From positions 1 to 37,591 of the IMG/VR virus record IMGVR_UViG_3300010401_000059: a stretch of 37,591 nucleotides of DNA. One strand, written 5' to 3'. The stretch is from a virus. The notes under the pieces were generated by a model that ran no database searches, was not told the DNA's origin, and worked only from the letters and a program-made list of their open reading frames with translations. Of the stretch, positions 17,222 through 23,499 are shown piece by piece. How positions within the stretch are numbered: position 1 is the stretch's first letter; each line of letters opens with the position of its first letter. Position numbers and translations under genes: made by a program.

Positions 17222-17682
17222 TTCATTAATCCATTTTCTAAAAGATAGATTAACATTTTAGCCATTGCATCTGCCAAATTCGGATCAAAAATATTTTTAG
17301 TTAATTTTTTACACATCCAGGCATCTATACCTATAGCTGCCGTACTATCACAGGAATAATTTAAAATATAATTATTAGTTAAACTTCTATCTTCATTAAC
17401 ATTATAAAATTTATTAATCGTTATTACAAAATTGTCAAATGGCTCAGCATCAGGAACGGTGACACGATTAGGAAGCAGCTCACCAAGCTCAGCAATAGAA
17501 AAAGCACTTGCCAATCGTTGAACTGATAGATAATGATCTAAATCAAATGATGTATTTGATTCCTCTATTGTTAACCCATATCTTTCAGTATCAAACCAAG
17601 AAAATAAACTCTCTTGTATTACTCCAAGCTCCTTTAGCCGTTTTGCATGTTCAGGGGAGCAGACTTGTTTTATTATTTCCAT
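17218..17682 (-). CDS. Conserved phage hypothetical protein (154 aa)
   Basis: Starts MEIIKQVCSPEHAKRLKELG, then SLFSWF, SIAELGELLP and ends NLADAMAKMLIYLLENGLM. The pattern CSPEhAKrLKELGV...ESLFxW...ELGELLP...A.AKMLIYLLENG is common in phage and prophage hypothetical proteins. It starts at 17682, just after the DUF3310 gene stop (TGATAATG), rather than ten codons earlier inside that gene. Central acidic region. Function unknown. Confidence 0.7.
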   Translation of the reverse strand: MEIIKQVCSPEHAKRLKELGVIQESLFSWFDTERYGLTIEESNTSFDLDHYLSVQRLASAFSIAELGELLPNRVTVPDAEPFDNFVITINKFYNVNEDRSLTNNYILNYSCDSTAAIGIDAWMCKKLTKNIFDPNLADAMAKMLIYLLENGLMK

Positions 17683-17684
17683 TA

Positions 17685-17963
17685 TCAGCCCTCTATATCT
17701 TTTCTTAAACAAATATTACCCGAAACGCTTGGCGTTTTTTCTTCTATTTTTTCTACTAACTTAACAGCGTCATTAAGATACCATTGTGCTTTCTTTAAAT
17801 CTTCTAAACCATTTTTCATTGAAGCTCGCCATAGATATTTGACGACATTGCCAATATTAAAATTCATGTGACGCGTGATATCAATGCACTCGATACGTTT
17901 CCCGCATTCACAGTGCGCTGGCGAGTTGTTATAATGCTTTGGATGATTAATATTATCTGTCAT
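17685..17963 (-). CDS. DUF3310 protein (T7 gp1.7-related type, 92 aa)
   Basis: Carries the diagnostic DUF3310 pattern: NHPKHY near the start, GKRIECIDITRHMNFNIGN, VVKYLWRASMKN and LEDLKKAQWYL. Family members are common in phages; some link to nucleotide metabolism (T7 gp1.7 is a nucleotide kinase), but most are untested. The C-terminus (TPSVSGNICLRKDIEG) is not typical. It overlaps the upstream CxxC gene by 11 bases. Confidence 0.85.
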   Translation of the reverse strand: MTDNINHPKHYNNSPAHCECGKRIECIDITRHMNFNIGNVVKYLWRASMKNGLEDLKKAQWYLNDAVKLVEKIEEKTPSVSGNICLRKDIEG

Positions 17964-18180
17964 ATTTGAAAAACTCCTTCCTTGATGCTTTTAAGTAACA
18001 AATCAAATTATCGTAACAATAGTTAAAATTATGATAGCCATAAATTATAGTAGAGTTTTTCTCTACAAGTGGATGCTTAAATGTATTGATCTCAGTCCAT
18101 AGCCTTTTTTCACCACAGGATTTACATTTAAAATATTTTAATGATTCGGGTAAAGTATCAATATTTTGGCCATGGGGCAT
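17953..18180 (-). CDS. Small CxxC protein, possible zinc ribbon half (75 aa)
   Basis: 75 residues with FKCKSCGEKRLW (CxxC) in the first third and further Cys residues in YNYCYDNLICY-type sequence. One CxxC plus the later Cys could bind a metal, but a classic second CxxC is missing. The ATG is inside the preceding membrane gene (23-base overlap), and its stop overlaps DUF3310. Family not recognised. Confidence 0.6.
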   Translation of the reverse strand: MPHGQNIDTLPESLKYFKCKSCGEKRLWTEINTFKHPLVEKNSTIIYGYHNFNYCYDNLICYLKASRKEFFKYDR

Positions 18181-18514
18181 TTTTCATGTCCTTATCGTAT
18201 ATTCTAAGTCTTAAAAGATTATTTAAACTATCTATCTCATCTTCATCTTTCATTAAAATTCTATGCAACATTTCTGTGTAAAATTTTAAATCAGCATATT
18301 CTAACCGCATATTCACCCATATATAACAAAACGATATAAGCAATCCGCCAACAGCCATATTATTGAACCATGCAGAATGATCTTGTATAACCATAACTAT
18401 ATTTATAAACAAAACGATAAGAGTTACCATTAACTGATTAAAATAACTATTATAAGCTCGTTTATAAATTATAATTTTCAACTTTATTCTTTCTATTTCT
18501 TCTTTATTATACAT
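18158..18514 (-). CDS. Two-TM membrane protein (118 aa)
   Basis: N-terminal charged helix (MYNKEEIERIKLKIIIYKRA), two hydrophobic segments (about residues 28-45 and 53-70), then a cytoplasmic helical tail with acidic residues (MKDEDEIDSLNNLL). Both ends are predicted in the cytoplasm. First of three adjacent membrane genes, each separated by a base or a few bases. Holin-like or superinfection-exclusion roles are possible, but another gene fits holin much better. Confidence 0.6.
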   Translation of the reverse strand: MYNKEEIERIKLKIIIYKRAYNSYFNQLMVTLIVLFINIVMVIQDHSAWFNNMAVGGLLISFCYIWVNMRLEYADLKFYTEMLHRILMKDEDEIDSLNNLLRLRIYDKDMKNAPWPKY

Positions 18515-18515
18515 A

Positions 18516-18662
18516 TTATAGTTTCTCTCTAATTTCTAAATATATTGCATAGACAAACGCAGTAATTACATATTCAAATTCAGTAAACCAATGACCCTGT
18601 GTATATCTACCAATAATACTCATGACAGCCGCAATAATAAAAGCTAGAATTAAATTTATCAC
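18516..18662 (-). CDS. Tiny membrane protein (48 aa)
   Basis: GTG start with AAAGG seven bases upstream. A hydrophobic helix covers residues 2-18 (LILAFIIAAVMSIIG), with a second weakly hydrophobic segment (EYVITAFVYAIYLEI). The stop lies one base before the ATG of the next gene. Operon position supports it; function unknown. Confidence 0.5.
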   Translation of the reverse strand: MINLILAFIIAAVMSIIGRYTQGHWFTEFEYVITAFVYAIYLEIREKL

Positions 18663-18676
18663 TTTATTTCCTTTTA

Positions 18677-18775
18677 TTAAGGTGCAGGATTAATAAATGC
18701 TAAGCAAAGAAAAAATCCTATAACAAAACTGAATAAAATTAATTTATACAGTTTATCCTTAATTCTTTTATTCAT
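18677..18775 (-). CDS. Tiny single-pass membrane protein (32 aa)
   Basis: Basic start (MNKRIKDKLYK), then one hydrophobic helix (LILFSFVIGFFLCLAFI) and NPAP end. AAGGAAA lies upstream at a usable distance. Spacing fits the operon. It could be a small membrane toxin-like or regulatory peptide; no evidence decides. Confidence 0.45.
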   Translation of the reverse strand: MNKRIKDKLYKLILFSFVIGFFLCLAFINPAP

Positions 18776-18790
18776 TGTTAATTTCCTTAT

Positions 18791-19168
18791 TTACCTATTT
18801 CTTAATGATAAATTAATCTTACTAAGAGCTTGCTTTATATCTTCTATACTTTTTCTTCCAAGATTAGGTATTTTCAATAAATCTCGCTCAGAGTGAGTGA
18901 TAAGTTGCCCTACTGTTTCAATACTTTCAGCACGTAAACAATTAACCGCTCGAGCAGGATAATTTAAATCTAATTCTTCTACTGGAAGAAAATCCACACT
19001 ATCTTCCTCTTCAGTATTCCATAAATGCGCGGGGTCAGAAATAAAAACCATAGATTCCACAGTATAATGTGAATTACAATCATCCGTATCTTTTGATCGT
19101 AAAACCCAACCACCTATAACCCTTGCTCTTTTCGTTGTATCATCCAATGTTTCCCATTCAAATTTCAT
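18791..19168 (-). CDS. RNA polymerase alpha-CTD mimic fused to a small N-terminal domain (125 aa)
   Basis: Residues 60-121 are a close match to the C-terminal domain of bacterial RNA polymerase alpha (RpoA), which binds UP elements, activators and sigma. Aligned to E. coli alpha from memory, the DNA-contact residues are kept: R73 (R265), N76 (N268), C77 (C269), N102 (N294), G104 (G296), K106 (K298), S107 (S299). The acidic sigma-contact patch survives as E64, E65, D67. Two residues are added before R73, and the usual tail after helix 4 is gone. Residues 1-50 (RARVIGGWVLRS, SMVFISDPAHLW) look like a small beta domain seen in phage hypotheticals. There is no alpha N-terminal domain. Start 19168 has GGAG upstream and overlaps a DUF551 stop. 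A transcription decoy or adaptor is inferred. Confidence 0.85.
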   Translation of the reverse strand: MKFEWETLDDTTKRARVIGGWVLRSKDTDDCNSHYTVESMVFISDPAHLWNTEEEDSVDFLPVEELDLNYPARAVNCLRAESIETVGQLITHSERDLLKIPNLGRKSIEDIKQALSKINLSLRNR

Positions 19169-19347
19169 TTTGGTAGCTCCGGCAATGACATCCAGTGTGT
19201 AATCCATCCTAAATCCTGATGCGATTTCCAATGTGTATATCTATTATTTATTTCACGATAACCAAATCCAATTTTTCGCCCGTCAGTAAGCAAAACATTT
19301 ATATGACATTCAGGGTATTCAATTCCTACATTTATCCATTCACTCAT
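19165..19347 (-). CDS. DUF551 protein, copy 1 (60 aa)
   Basis: Typical DUF551 plan: MSEWINVGIEYPE at the start, NVLLTDGR, and the ending ITHWMSLPELPK (consensus W-I-v...P......V...DG...THWMPLPEPP). Unknown function; common in phage accessory regions. It overlaps both neighbours by ATGA. A second, diverged copy lies two genes upstream at 19556-19723. Confidence 0.8.
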   Translation of the reverse strand: MSEWINVGIEYPECHINVLLTDGRKIGFGYREINNRYTHWKSHQDLGWITHWMSLPELPK

Positions 19348-19559
19348 GTTTTATTCCAGACAAAATTATTATTAATCGTAAGCTCTGACACCCTTAAACA
19401 AATATTAACTTTTGTATGACCATGATATTCCAAAATTAAATCTTCAGGATTACAATCAAATTTATTAATTGCTTCTTTCATTGCATCTTCAATAATCTTT
19501 GCATGTTGCAATGCTAATTCTTTAGTTTTTTGATCAATCAATTTTTGTAATTCATTCAT
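19344..19559 (-). CDS. Hypothetical protein between two DUF551 genes (71 aa)
   Basis: The N-terminal half is a charged amphipathic helix (MNELQKLIDQKTKELALQHA), the C-terminal half beta-like (ILEYHGHTKVNICLRVSEL). Both ends overlap DUF551 genes by ATGA. Family not recognised. Confidence 0.6.
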   Translation of the reverse strand: MNELQKLIDQKTKELALQHAKIIEDAMKEAINKFDCNPEDLILEYHGHTKVNICLRVSELTINNNFVWNKT

Positions 19560-19723
19560 TTTGGCGGCTCCGGCAATGGCATCCAGTGAGAGACTTTACT
19601 GTCATCCCACTTACCTTTTCTTAAGGCGGATACACCAACCCATTTTGACCAATAATCTGTACATACTAAATAACGACCATCTTTTTCTGGTACTCGATTA
19701 TTAATACTAATCCATTCACTCAT
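19556..19723 (-). CDS. DUF551 protein, copy 2 (55 aa)
   Basis: This short ORF reads MSEWISINNRVPEKDGRYLV, then KWVGVSALRKG and SHWMPLPEPPK. It is a closer fit to the DUF551 consensus than copy 1. It overlaps the upstream stop by one base (TAATG) and the next start by ATGA. The 3' ends of both DUF551 genes share a CACTGGATG-x-CATTGCCGGAG block, suggesting duplication or recombination between copies. Confidence 0.8.
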   Translation of the reverse strand: MSEWISINNRVPEKDGRYLVCTDYWSKWVGVSALRKGKWDDSKVSHWMPLPEPPK

Positions 19724-19971
19724 TAGTCATGCTCTTTTAAAGCTAAACGGTGCGCATCATTTAGCATCTGTTCAACAAATTCTAAAATATCACCAGTTTT
19801 TTGATCATCCCATGCTTCTTTAGATATAAAGCCATAGCGATGACCATCAAATGAAATTTCATAATAGCCAATTCCTTCCTGTTTTTTACCATGATAAATG
19901 GATGACCATGGCAATTCTTTGTATGTTATTTCCCACTTTTTTTTACTCTCTACTGAATCATCACAATTCAT
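19723..19971 (-). CDS. Hypothetical protein (82 aa)
   Basis: 82 residues, aromatic and beta-like in the centre (WEITYKELPWSSIYHG, GYYEISFDGHRYGFI), helical acidic end. ATGA overlap with the gene above, TAATG with the DUF551 gene below. The GxxYYEISFDGHRYGF segment suggests a compact beta-hairpin domain. No family recognised. Confidence 0.6.
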   Translation of the reverse strand: MNCDDSVESKKKWEITYKELPWSSIYHGKKQEGIGYYEISFDGHRYGFISKEAWDDQKTGDILEFVEQMLNDAHRLALKEHD

Positions 19972-20381
19972 TGCTCATCCTCTTGTTCAAATTCAGCAGT
20001 TTCACTATATTTGGCTAACTCCTCTGCTAGTTCTTTTATTCCCTCTATAACTACACTATCACATGGCTTATCAACTTCACCTTTGATAAATTCAACATCA
20101 ATGACGTCATAATTATTAATTTCATCAAAATGCTTTTCAATGTATTCGTGCGCGATAGGGAAAGTTCGACCTGTGTTTTGCCAATCACCTGAGTAACGTG
20201 CTGAAAAATTAGGGGCTTGCATTGAAATTAATAAAATACATGGCTTGGCTTGGCTTCTATAGCCAATTTCTTTAAATAGAAACAACTCATGCTCTGTTTC
20301 GGGTCTCATGCGTATTGCAAAGGCAGCAATTAATGTGGCTCTATCTCGAATTTCAACGATTTTAATGTTTTCTGGCTTCAT
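19968..20381 (-). CDS. Conserved phage hypothetical protein (137 aa)
   Basis: Pattern KIVEIRDRATLIAAFAIRM, then FLFKEIGY, GRTFPIAHEYIEKHFDEI and DVIDVEFIKGEVDKPCDS. This arrangement (IRDR.T.I.AFAIRM ... GRT.PVAH.YI..H.DEI..GDVVDVE.ILGE..KP) recurs in many phage hypothetical proteins. Acidic C-terminal tail (EFEQEDEQ). Alpha/beta, no membrane segment. Function unknown. Confidence 0.75.
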   Translation of the reverse strand: MKPENIKIVEIRDRATLIAAFAIRMRPETEHELFLFKEIGYRSQAKPCILLISMQAPNFSARYSGDWQNTGRTFPIAHEYIEKHFDEINNYDVIDVEFIKGEVDKPCDSVVIEGIKELAEELAKYSETAEFEQEDEQ

Positions 20382-20391
20382 TTTCTTCTTC

Positions 20392-20649
20392 TTAATGTGA
20401 TGGTTTACGTTTTAGTTCTTTTTCATTGATAATATCAGTTAAAAAATCACGGATTGCAAAAATTTGTTCGTCAGTAAGCTCGCCACCGATGCCAAAATTC
20501 GGACGCTCTTTCTTTTCAAATAAAAATCCTAGCACTTCATGGCGATCACTTATGTTCAAACCATATTTATCAGTCTGCAAATCATGAAAAATACAAATAA
20601 ATACTTTATCTAGTCCTTTTTCAAGATCTTCCATTGTGTACGTAGTCAT
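20392..20649 (-). CDS. Hypothetical protein (85 aa)
   Basis: 85 residues: helical start (TMEDLEKGLDKVFICIFHDL), a central loop (GFLFEKKERPNFGIGG) and a helical end (LTDEQIFAIRDFLTDIINEK). Overlaps the upstream gene by ATGA. The DRHEVLGFL/ELTDEQIFAI layout may form a small helical bundle. Not recognised. Confidence 0.6.
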   Translation of the reverse strand: MTTYTMEDLEKGLDKVFICIFHDLQTDKYGLNISDRHEVLGFLFEKKERPNFGIGGELTDEQIFAIRDFLTDIINEKELKRKPSH

Positions 20650-20930
20650 ACCATGCTCCGTTTGATAGCATTATTTACTTCATCTTTAATTTGTCCGAAT
20701 AAATCTTTCATTAATTGTTTACGACTACTTTGTAAATTAAATGATTGAATCGAACCTATTAAAACTTCTCGGTTAAACATAATTAAAATTGAAAAAGTTA
20801 AATTGACCATAGATTGTGTATCAAATAATTTCCCGCTCTTAATTAAATTTGAAGAAAAACTTTCAAGCAATTCATTTATCATCTTTTGCTTAACTTCTTT
20901 TTGTTTTTCATTTATTGAATCTATCCCCAT
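20646..20930 (-). CDS. Hypothetical helical protein (94 aa)
   Basis: Mostly helical with a hydrophobic middle (NLTFSILIMFNREVLIGSI) flanked by charged helices. A single membrane-associated helix is possible but weak. Start supported by AAGGGG upstream, inside the 3' end of the zinc/coiled-coil gene (10-base overlap). No family recognised. Confidence 0.55.
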   Translation of the reverse strand: MGIDSINEKQKEVKQKMINELLESFSSNLIKSGKLFDTQSMVNLTFSILIMFNREVLIGSIQSFNLQSSRKQLMKDLFGQIKDEVNNAIKRSMV

Positions 20931-21871
20931 ACAATCCCCTTAGTTTCACAAGGCTTACAATCCTGTTCCCAATAACCACCAGCGGGTAACGTAAAATGAA
21001 TCTTGCCTTTACCTTCGCAAACAGGGCATCTATGCGGTTTTTTAGATGTAGCTTTATATTCGAGATGTGTTATCTCTTGATATCTTTCAATTTCTTTCAT
21101 GCGTTGGTTATCTTGAATGTTTTTTTCAATGGCTGCTTCTTTCCATAGTTCTAATTTTTCTATTCGCTCTTTTTGCTGACTTAAAGCTAAAATAACTTCT
21201 TTGGTTGATTCAAAATCAGATTGATACGCACCTTCTAATTTTTCTAAACGCTTAAGTATATTTTCTTGCCACATCTGTGCTTGCAAAGGTTTGTCGTATA
21301 TTTTTAATACTCTAAATTTATCTTCTAATTCTTCAATACGCTCACTTAATCGATTAAAACCTTTTTGAGTTTCAATGTTAAATCCTTTTAAAATATCTAA
21401 TTCTATATCAATAAAATCTTGAAGAGCTATCAAAGCATCATTTGCATCTTTATGTTCTTTCTCTATACGTTCAAAACATTTTTCGATACCTTCTTGTGTA
21501 TGCTCAACAGAAGACTCTAAACTTCCAACTTCACGTCTGTAATCATTTTGTATCTCATGCAACGCTTTATCAAGGTCTTGACGATTATCTTTATTGAAAC
21601 AAACATGATTTTCAAGGGTATCAATTCGTTTAATAGCTAAACTTAAATCTTGATCCAGCTCATTGCTAACTTTTCTAATCATATCCTCTGCGCCATGTTG
21701 ATGCGCATTAATAGTGTCAGCTAATAATTCAAGTTTATCGACACGTTTAAATAACATATCAGTGGGATGAGGGTAAGCCATATATTTATTTTTTTCTTTT
21801 ATTACCTCTTCGTGGAAACAGCATGCGCCACATAATGCAGCACCAAGTTTATGACAATTGCACTCACACAT
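20921..21871 (-). CDS. Zinc-binding coiled-coil protein with two terminal Cys motifs (316 aa)
   Basis: Three-part layout. The N-terminus has a dense Cys/His cluster (CECNCHKLGAALCGACCFH, residues 2-20). Residues 40-265 are long coiled coil. The C-terminus (about 280-314) has CPVCEGKGKI and CKPCETKGI, a DnaJ-type CxxCxGxG pair able to bind zinc. This central-region finger in DnaJ/Hsp40 binds unfolded protein, but no J domain is present. Several pairs of cysteines suggest two metal sites joined by a rod. It could be a scaffold or adaptor for a phage complex. Largest gene of the accessory cassette. Function unknown. Confidence 0.7.
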   Translation of the reverse strand: MCECNCHKLGAALCGACCFHEEVIKEKNKYMAYPHPTDMLFKRVDKLELLADTINAHQHGAEDMIRKVSNELDQDLSLAIKRIDTLENHVCFNKDNRQDLDKALHEIQNDYRREVGSLESSVEHTQEGIEKCFERIEKEHKDANDALIALQDFIDIELDILKGFNIETQKGFNRLSERIEELEDKFRVLKIYDKPLQAQMWQENILKRLEKLEGAYQSDFESTKEVILALSQQKERIEKLELWKEAAIEKNIQDNQRMKEIERYQEITHLEYKATSKKPHRCPVCEGKGKIHFTLPAGGYWEQDCKPCETKGIVWG

Positions 21872-21887
21872 TTTGTGTCCTTATTGT

Positions 21888-22058
21888 TTATCGATATTCC
21901 CAATAGCGTGGATCAGAGGCTATATAGTTCGGAGCATCACTAATTACGTTACTATGGCCTTTGATTGGAGAATCGGCAGTTACATCATCATAATTGGGTT
22001 CGCCACCTTGCGTTTGACCAGGATCAGACATTTCAGCTTGTGAAGGTGGCTTTTTCAT
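21888..22058 (-). CDS. Small Pro/Asp/Gly-rich protein (56 aa)
   Basis: This short ORF reads MKKPPSQAEMSDPGQTQGGE, NYDDVTADSPIKGH, and ends ASDPRYWEYR. Low-complexity and probably disordered. The stop of the preceding 61-aa gene lies 2 bases before its ATG. The aromatic end (RYWEYR) recalls short peptides that dock to other proteins. Not recognised. Confidence 0.55.
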   Translation of the reverse strand: MKKPPSQAEMSDPGQTQGGEPNYDDVTADSPIKGHSNVISDAPNYIASDPRYWEYR

Positions 22059-22060
22059 GA

Positions 22061-22246
22061 TTAACCTCGATGAAATCCCTTTAATGTCTCAGCAAGCCTT
22101 GCGCGTTGACCAAGTTTGCCTCCTGCTTTGGCAGCTTTTGCAAGCTTTTTAGCGGGGATTTTCTCACCCTTTGGCACGCCTAATTCTTTGTGTAAAGCAC
22201 CAGGGTGCTTGATTGCACCCTTAATCCACTGCTTTTTCTCAGCCAT
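22061..22246 (-). CDS. Small basic phage protein (61 aa)
   Basis: Reads MAEKKQWIKGAIKHPGALHK, GVPKGEKIPAKKLAKAAK, GQRARLAETLKGFHRG. The pattern W-I..AI..PGALH..LGVP.GEKIPA.KL..A...... is common in small basic phage proteins. ATG 22246 is chosen over an in-frame TTG because GAGG lies 8 bases from it. Strongly basic, likely helical; nucleic-acid binding is possible. Confidence 0.7.
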   Translation of the reverse strand: MAEKKQWIKGAIKHPGALHKELGVPKGEKIPAKKLAKAAKAGGKLGQRARLAETLKGFHRG

Positions 22247-22248
22247 AA

Positions 22249-22446
22249 TCAATACCTCGGGCGTTGCAACATATTATCTATGATGTCAATACAGCTAGGA
22301 TGTAATTCATCCAGTTTCCTTTTAAATTCATAAAGCGCATCGATCGCTGTCTTAAGATCATCTCTTTCATTGCGACTATATCGTGACTCATGGATTGATT
22401 TAGGCGCTTCGCATTGCATAGGGGTATTGCCAAATCGATTCAACAT
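22249..22446 (-). CDS. Small helical protein (65 aa)
   Basis: Reads MLNRFGNTPMQCEAPKSIHE, then YSRNERDDLKTAIDALYEFK and DELHPSCIDIIDNMLQRPRY. ATG 22446 follows GAAGGGGAAG and overlaps the upstream stop (TAATG). A longer open frame runs upstream to 22797, but its extra part lies over two other genes with better starts. Two conserved-looking Cys; possibly a helical hairpin. Not recognised. Confidence 0.65.
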   Translation of the reverse strand: MLNRFGNTPMQCEAPKSIHESRYSRNERDDLKTAIDALYEFKRKLDELHPSCIDIIDNMLQRPRY

Positions 22447-22559
22447 TACTTCTTCCCCTTCTTCATGTTTTTGTCCATCATTTTTTTGTCTGACTTCATA
22501 TCTTTTTTGGCATCCTTCTTCACTTCTTTTTTCACTTCTTTCTTCATTTCCTTTTTCAT
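22446..22559 (-). CDS. Lys/Met-rich peptide (37 aa)
   Basis: Built of repeated KKE/KKD/MKK units (MKKEMKKEVKKEVKKDAK, then DMKSDKKMMDKNMKKGKK), with more than 45% lysine. It has the strongest Shine-Dalgarno site of the cassette, AAGGAG, seven bases before ATG 22559, so it is probably made. Similar Lys/Met-rich small proteins are known in phage genomes but have no function. The DNA repeats may allow polymerase slippage and length change. Confidence 0.6.
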   Translation of the reverse strand: MKKEMKKEVKKEVKKDAKKDMKSDKKMMDKNMKKGKK

Positions 22560-22660
22560 TTCGATCTCCTTGGGTAGTAATGTTAAATTCCTTAAAACCT
22601 TTATTAACCCACATCGGGCTGCCTGAGTGCATGAACGCAATAAATGCTTTATCTTCTTCA

Positions 22661-22819
22661 TTAGCGATACTCGTTAAATCTTGGCTCAGGCTTTCGTGTC
22701 TCATAAGTTCTATCGCGCTCCTCAACAGTGGAATCATATTTTTCTTTCTTTGAAGGGCGTTCAAGGTTTTTAGCCTGAATATTAATAATCTGACCATTCG
22801 GAATGATTTTAGCTGCCAT
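22661..22819 (-). CDS. Small hypothetical protein (52 aa)
   Basis: This ORF in the third frame reads MAAKIIPNGQIINIQAKNLE, then RPSKKEKYDSTVEERDRTYE and ends PEPRFNEYR. ATG overlaps the previous stop (TAATG). Its end is TAATG too, opening a frame (22661 down to 22446) in line with the Lys-rich peptide. About 100 bases (22560-22660) between it and the Lys-rich start are open in two frames and remain unassigned. Confidence 0.6.
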   Translation of the reverse strand: MAAKIIPNGQIINIQAKNLERPSKKEKYDSTVEERDRTYETRKPEPRFNEYR

Positions 22820-23010
22820 TAGCGATACTCCCCATGACGGTGCTGTGAAACCATTTGAGGCTTGGTTGAAGATTGCATTGGGTTCTCGCGTGAAACATTT
22901 GGTTTAGATGTTCCACGAGGAGCTTGGCCTTTGGCTTTGCCCATCGTCTTTGCAGGCGATAAAGCTTTCGTCAACACATTGCCACTTTTCATTTCATTGA
23001 TGACTGTCAT
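22819..23010 (-). CDS. Small basic disordered protein (63 aa)
   Basis: Reads MTVINEMKSGNVLTKALSPA, then KGQAPRGTSKPNVSRENPMQ and QHRHGEYR. Low complexity, Ser/Pro/Lys/Gln rich, net positive. Coupled by ATGA to the gene above and TAATG to that below. The ending (HGEYR) resembles the RFNEYR ending of the next protein, which may reflect a common docking motif. Not recognised. Confidence 0.6.
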   Translation of the reverse strand: MTVINEMKSGNVLTKALSPAKTMGKAKGQAPRGTSKPNVSRENPMQSSTKPQMVSQHRHGEYR

Positions 23011-23162
23011 TTTTCAAACCCTGAGTGGTTTAAACCATTACTGCCTGGTCGACTTTTTTCAAAATCATTTTCCATAGGTGGATTGTCAAATGGCACTTCA
23101 GATTCTTCATAAACCTTAGAACCTTGCGACATTTCTTCATACGAGATATCTTTCTTTTCCAT
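23007..23162 (-). CDS. Small acidic protein (51 aa)
   Basis: Starts at 23162 (MEKKDISYEEMSQGSKVYEE) with GAGG upstream. A longer in-frame start is not used because it would cover the tiny membrane gene. Acidic first half, then Pro/Asn-rich (VPFDNPPMENDF) and a basic, Gly/Ser end (NGLNHSGFEK). Not recognised. Confidence 0.55.
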   Translation of the reverse strand: MEKKDISYEEMSQGSKVYEESEVPFDNPPMENDFEKSRPGSNGLNHSGFEK

Positions 23163-23173
23163 AAAATTATTCC

Positions 23174-23278
23174 TCACATTTTCATCGCTATATCTATCAT
23201 GCAAAGCGCAATAATTAGAAATGATACGGATATCATACCTAACGATGCACAAACTACGCATAGAAAGCTTTCACTCAT
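23174..23278 (-). CDS. Tiny membrane protein (34 aa)
   Basis: This short ORF reads MSESFLCVVCASLGMISVSF then LIIALCMIDIAMKM, nearly all hydrophobic, with three Cys. GGGGAAG precedes the ATG, which overlaps the previous stop (ATATGA). Single-pass membrane peptide; function unknown. Confidence 0.45.
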   Translation of the reverse strand: MSESFLCVVCASLGMISVSFLIIALCMIDIAMKM

Positions 23279-23430
23279 ATCTTCCCCATGCACGTTTCTT
23301 CCTTTGGCGCAGGCGGGTTCATGGTCAGCTCTTTTCTAACATTAGCGCCCGTTTCAGCAACATGTTTGATTCTTTCGTTCTGCGCATCCCGTTCTTCTTT
23401 GGGATGGCCGTTATCGCCTGGTATTGGCAT
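23275..23430 (-). CDS. Small hydrophilic protein (51 aa)
   Basis: This short ORF reads MPIPGDNGHPKEERDAQNER, then IKHVAETGANVRKELTMNPP and KEETCMGKI. GAGGG lies upstream of ATG 23430. First gene of the accessory cassette after the scaffold gene (70-base gap). Its ERDAQNERIKHVAETGANVRKELT segment probably forms an amphipathic helix. Not recognised. Confidence 0.55.
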   Translation of the reverse strand: MPIPGDNGHPKEERDAQNERIKHVAETGANVRKELTMNPPAPKEETCMGKI

Positions 23431-23499
23431 AAAAATTCCCTCTCTCAATTATTCCTAATTTAACCCATTTTATTACAATATTCACCTTTTACTTTGACA

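Noticed and set aside
22249-22797. 182-aa ORF as a single gene
   Set aside because: It covers two genes with better starts (22661-22819 and 22446-22559); only its last 65 codons have a good ribosome site.
23221-23236. Another GGA-loop hairpin (ATGATA-CGGA-TATCAT)
   Set aside because: The GGA is on the plus strand, while the genes here are on the minus strand; it also lacks the ACGGATT loop.
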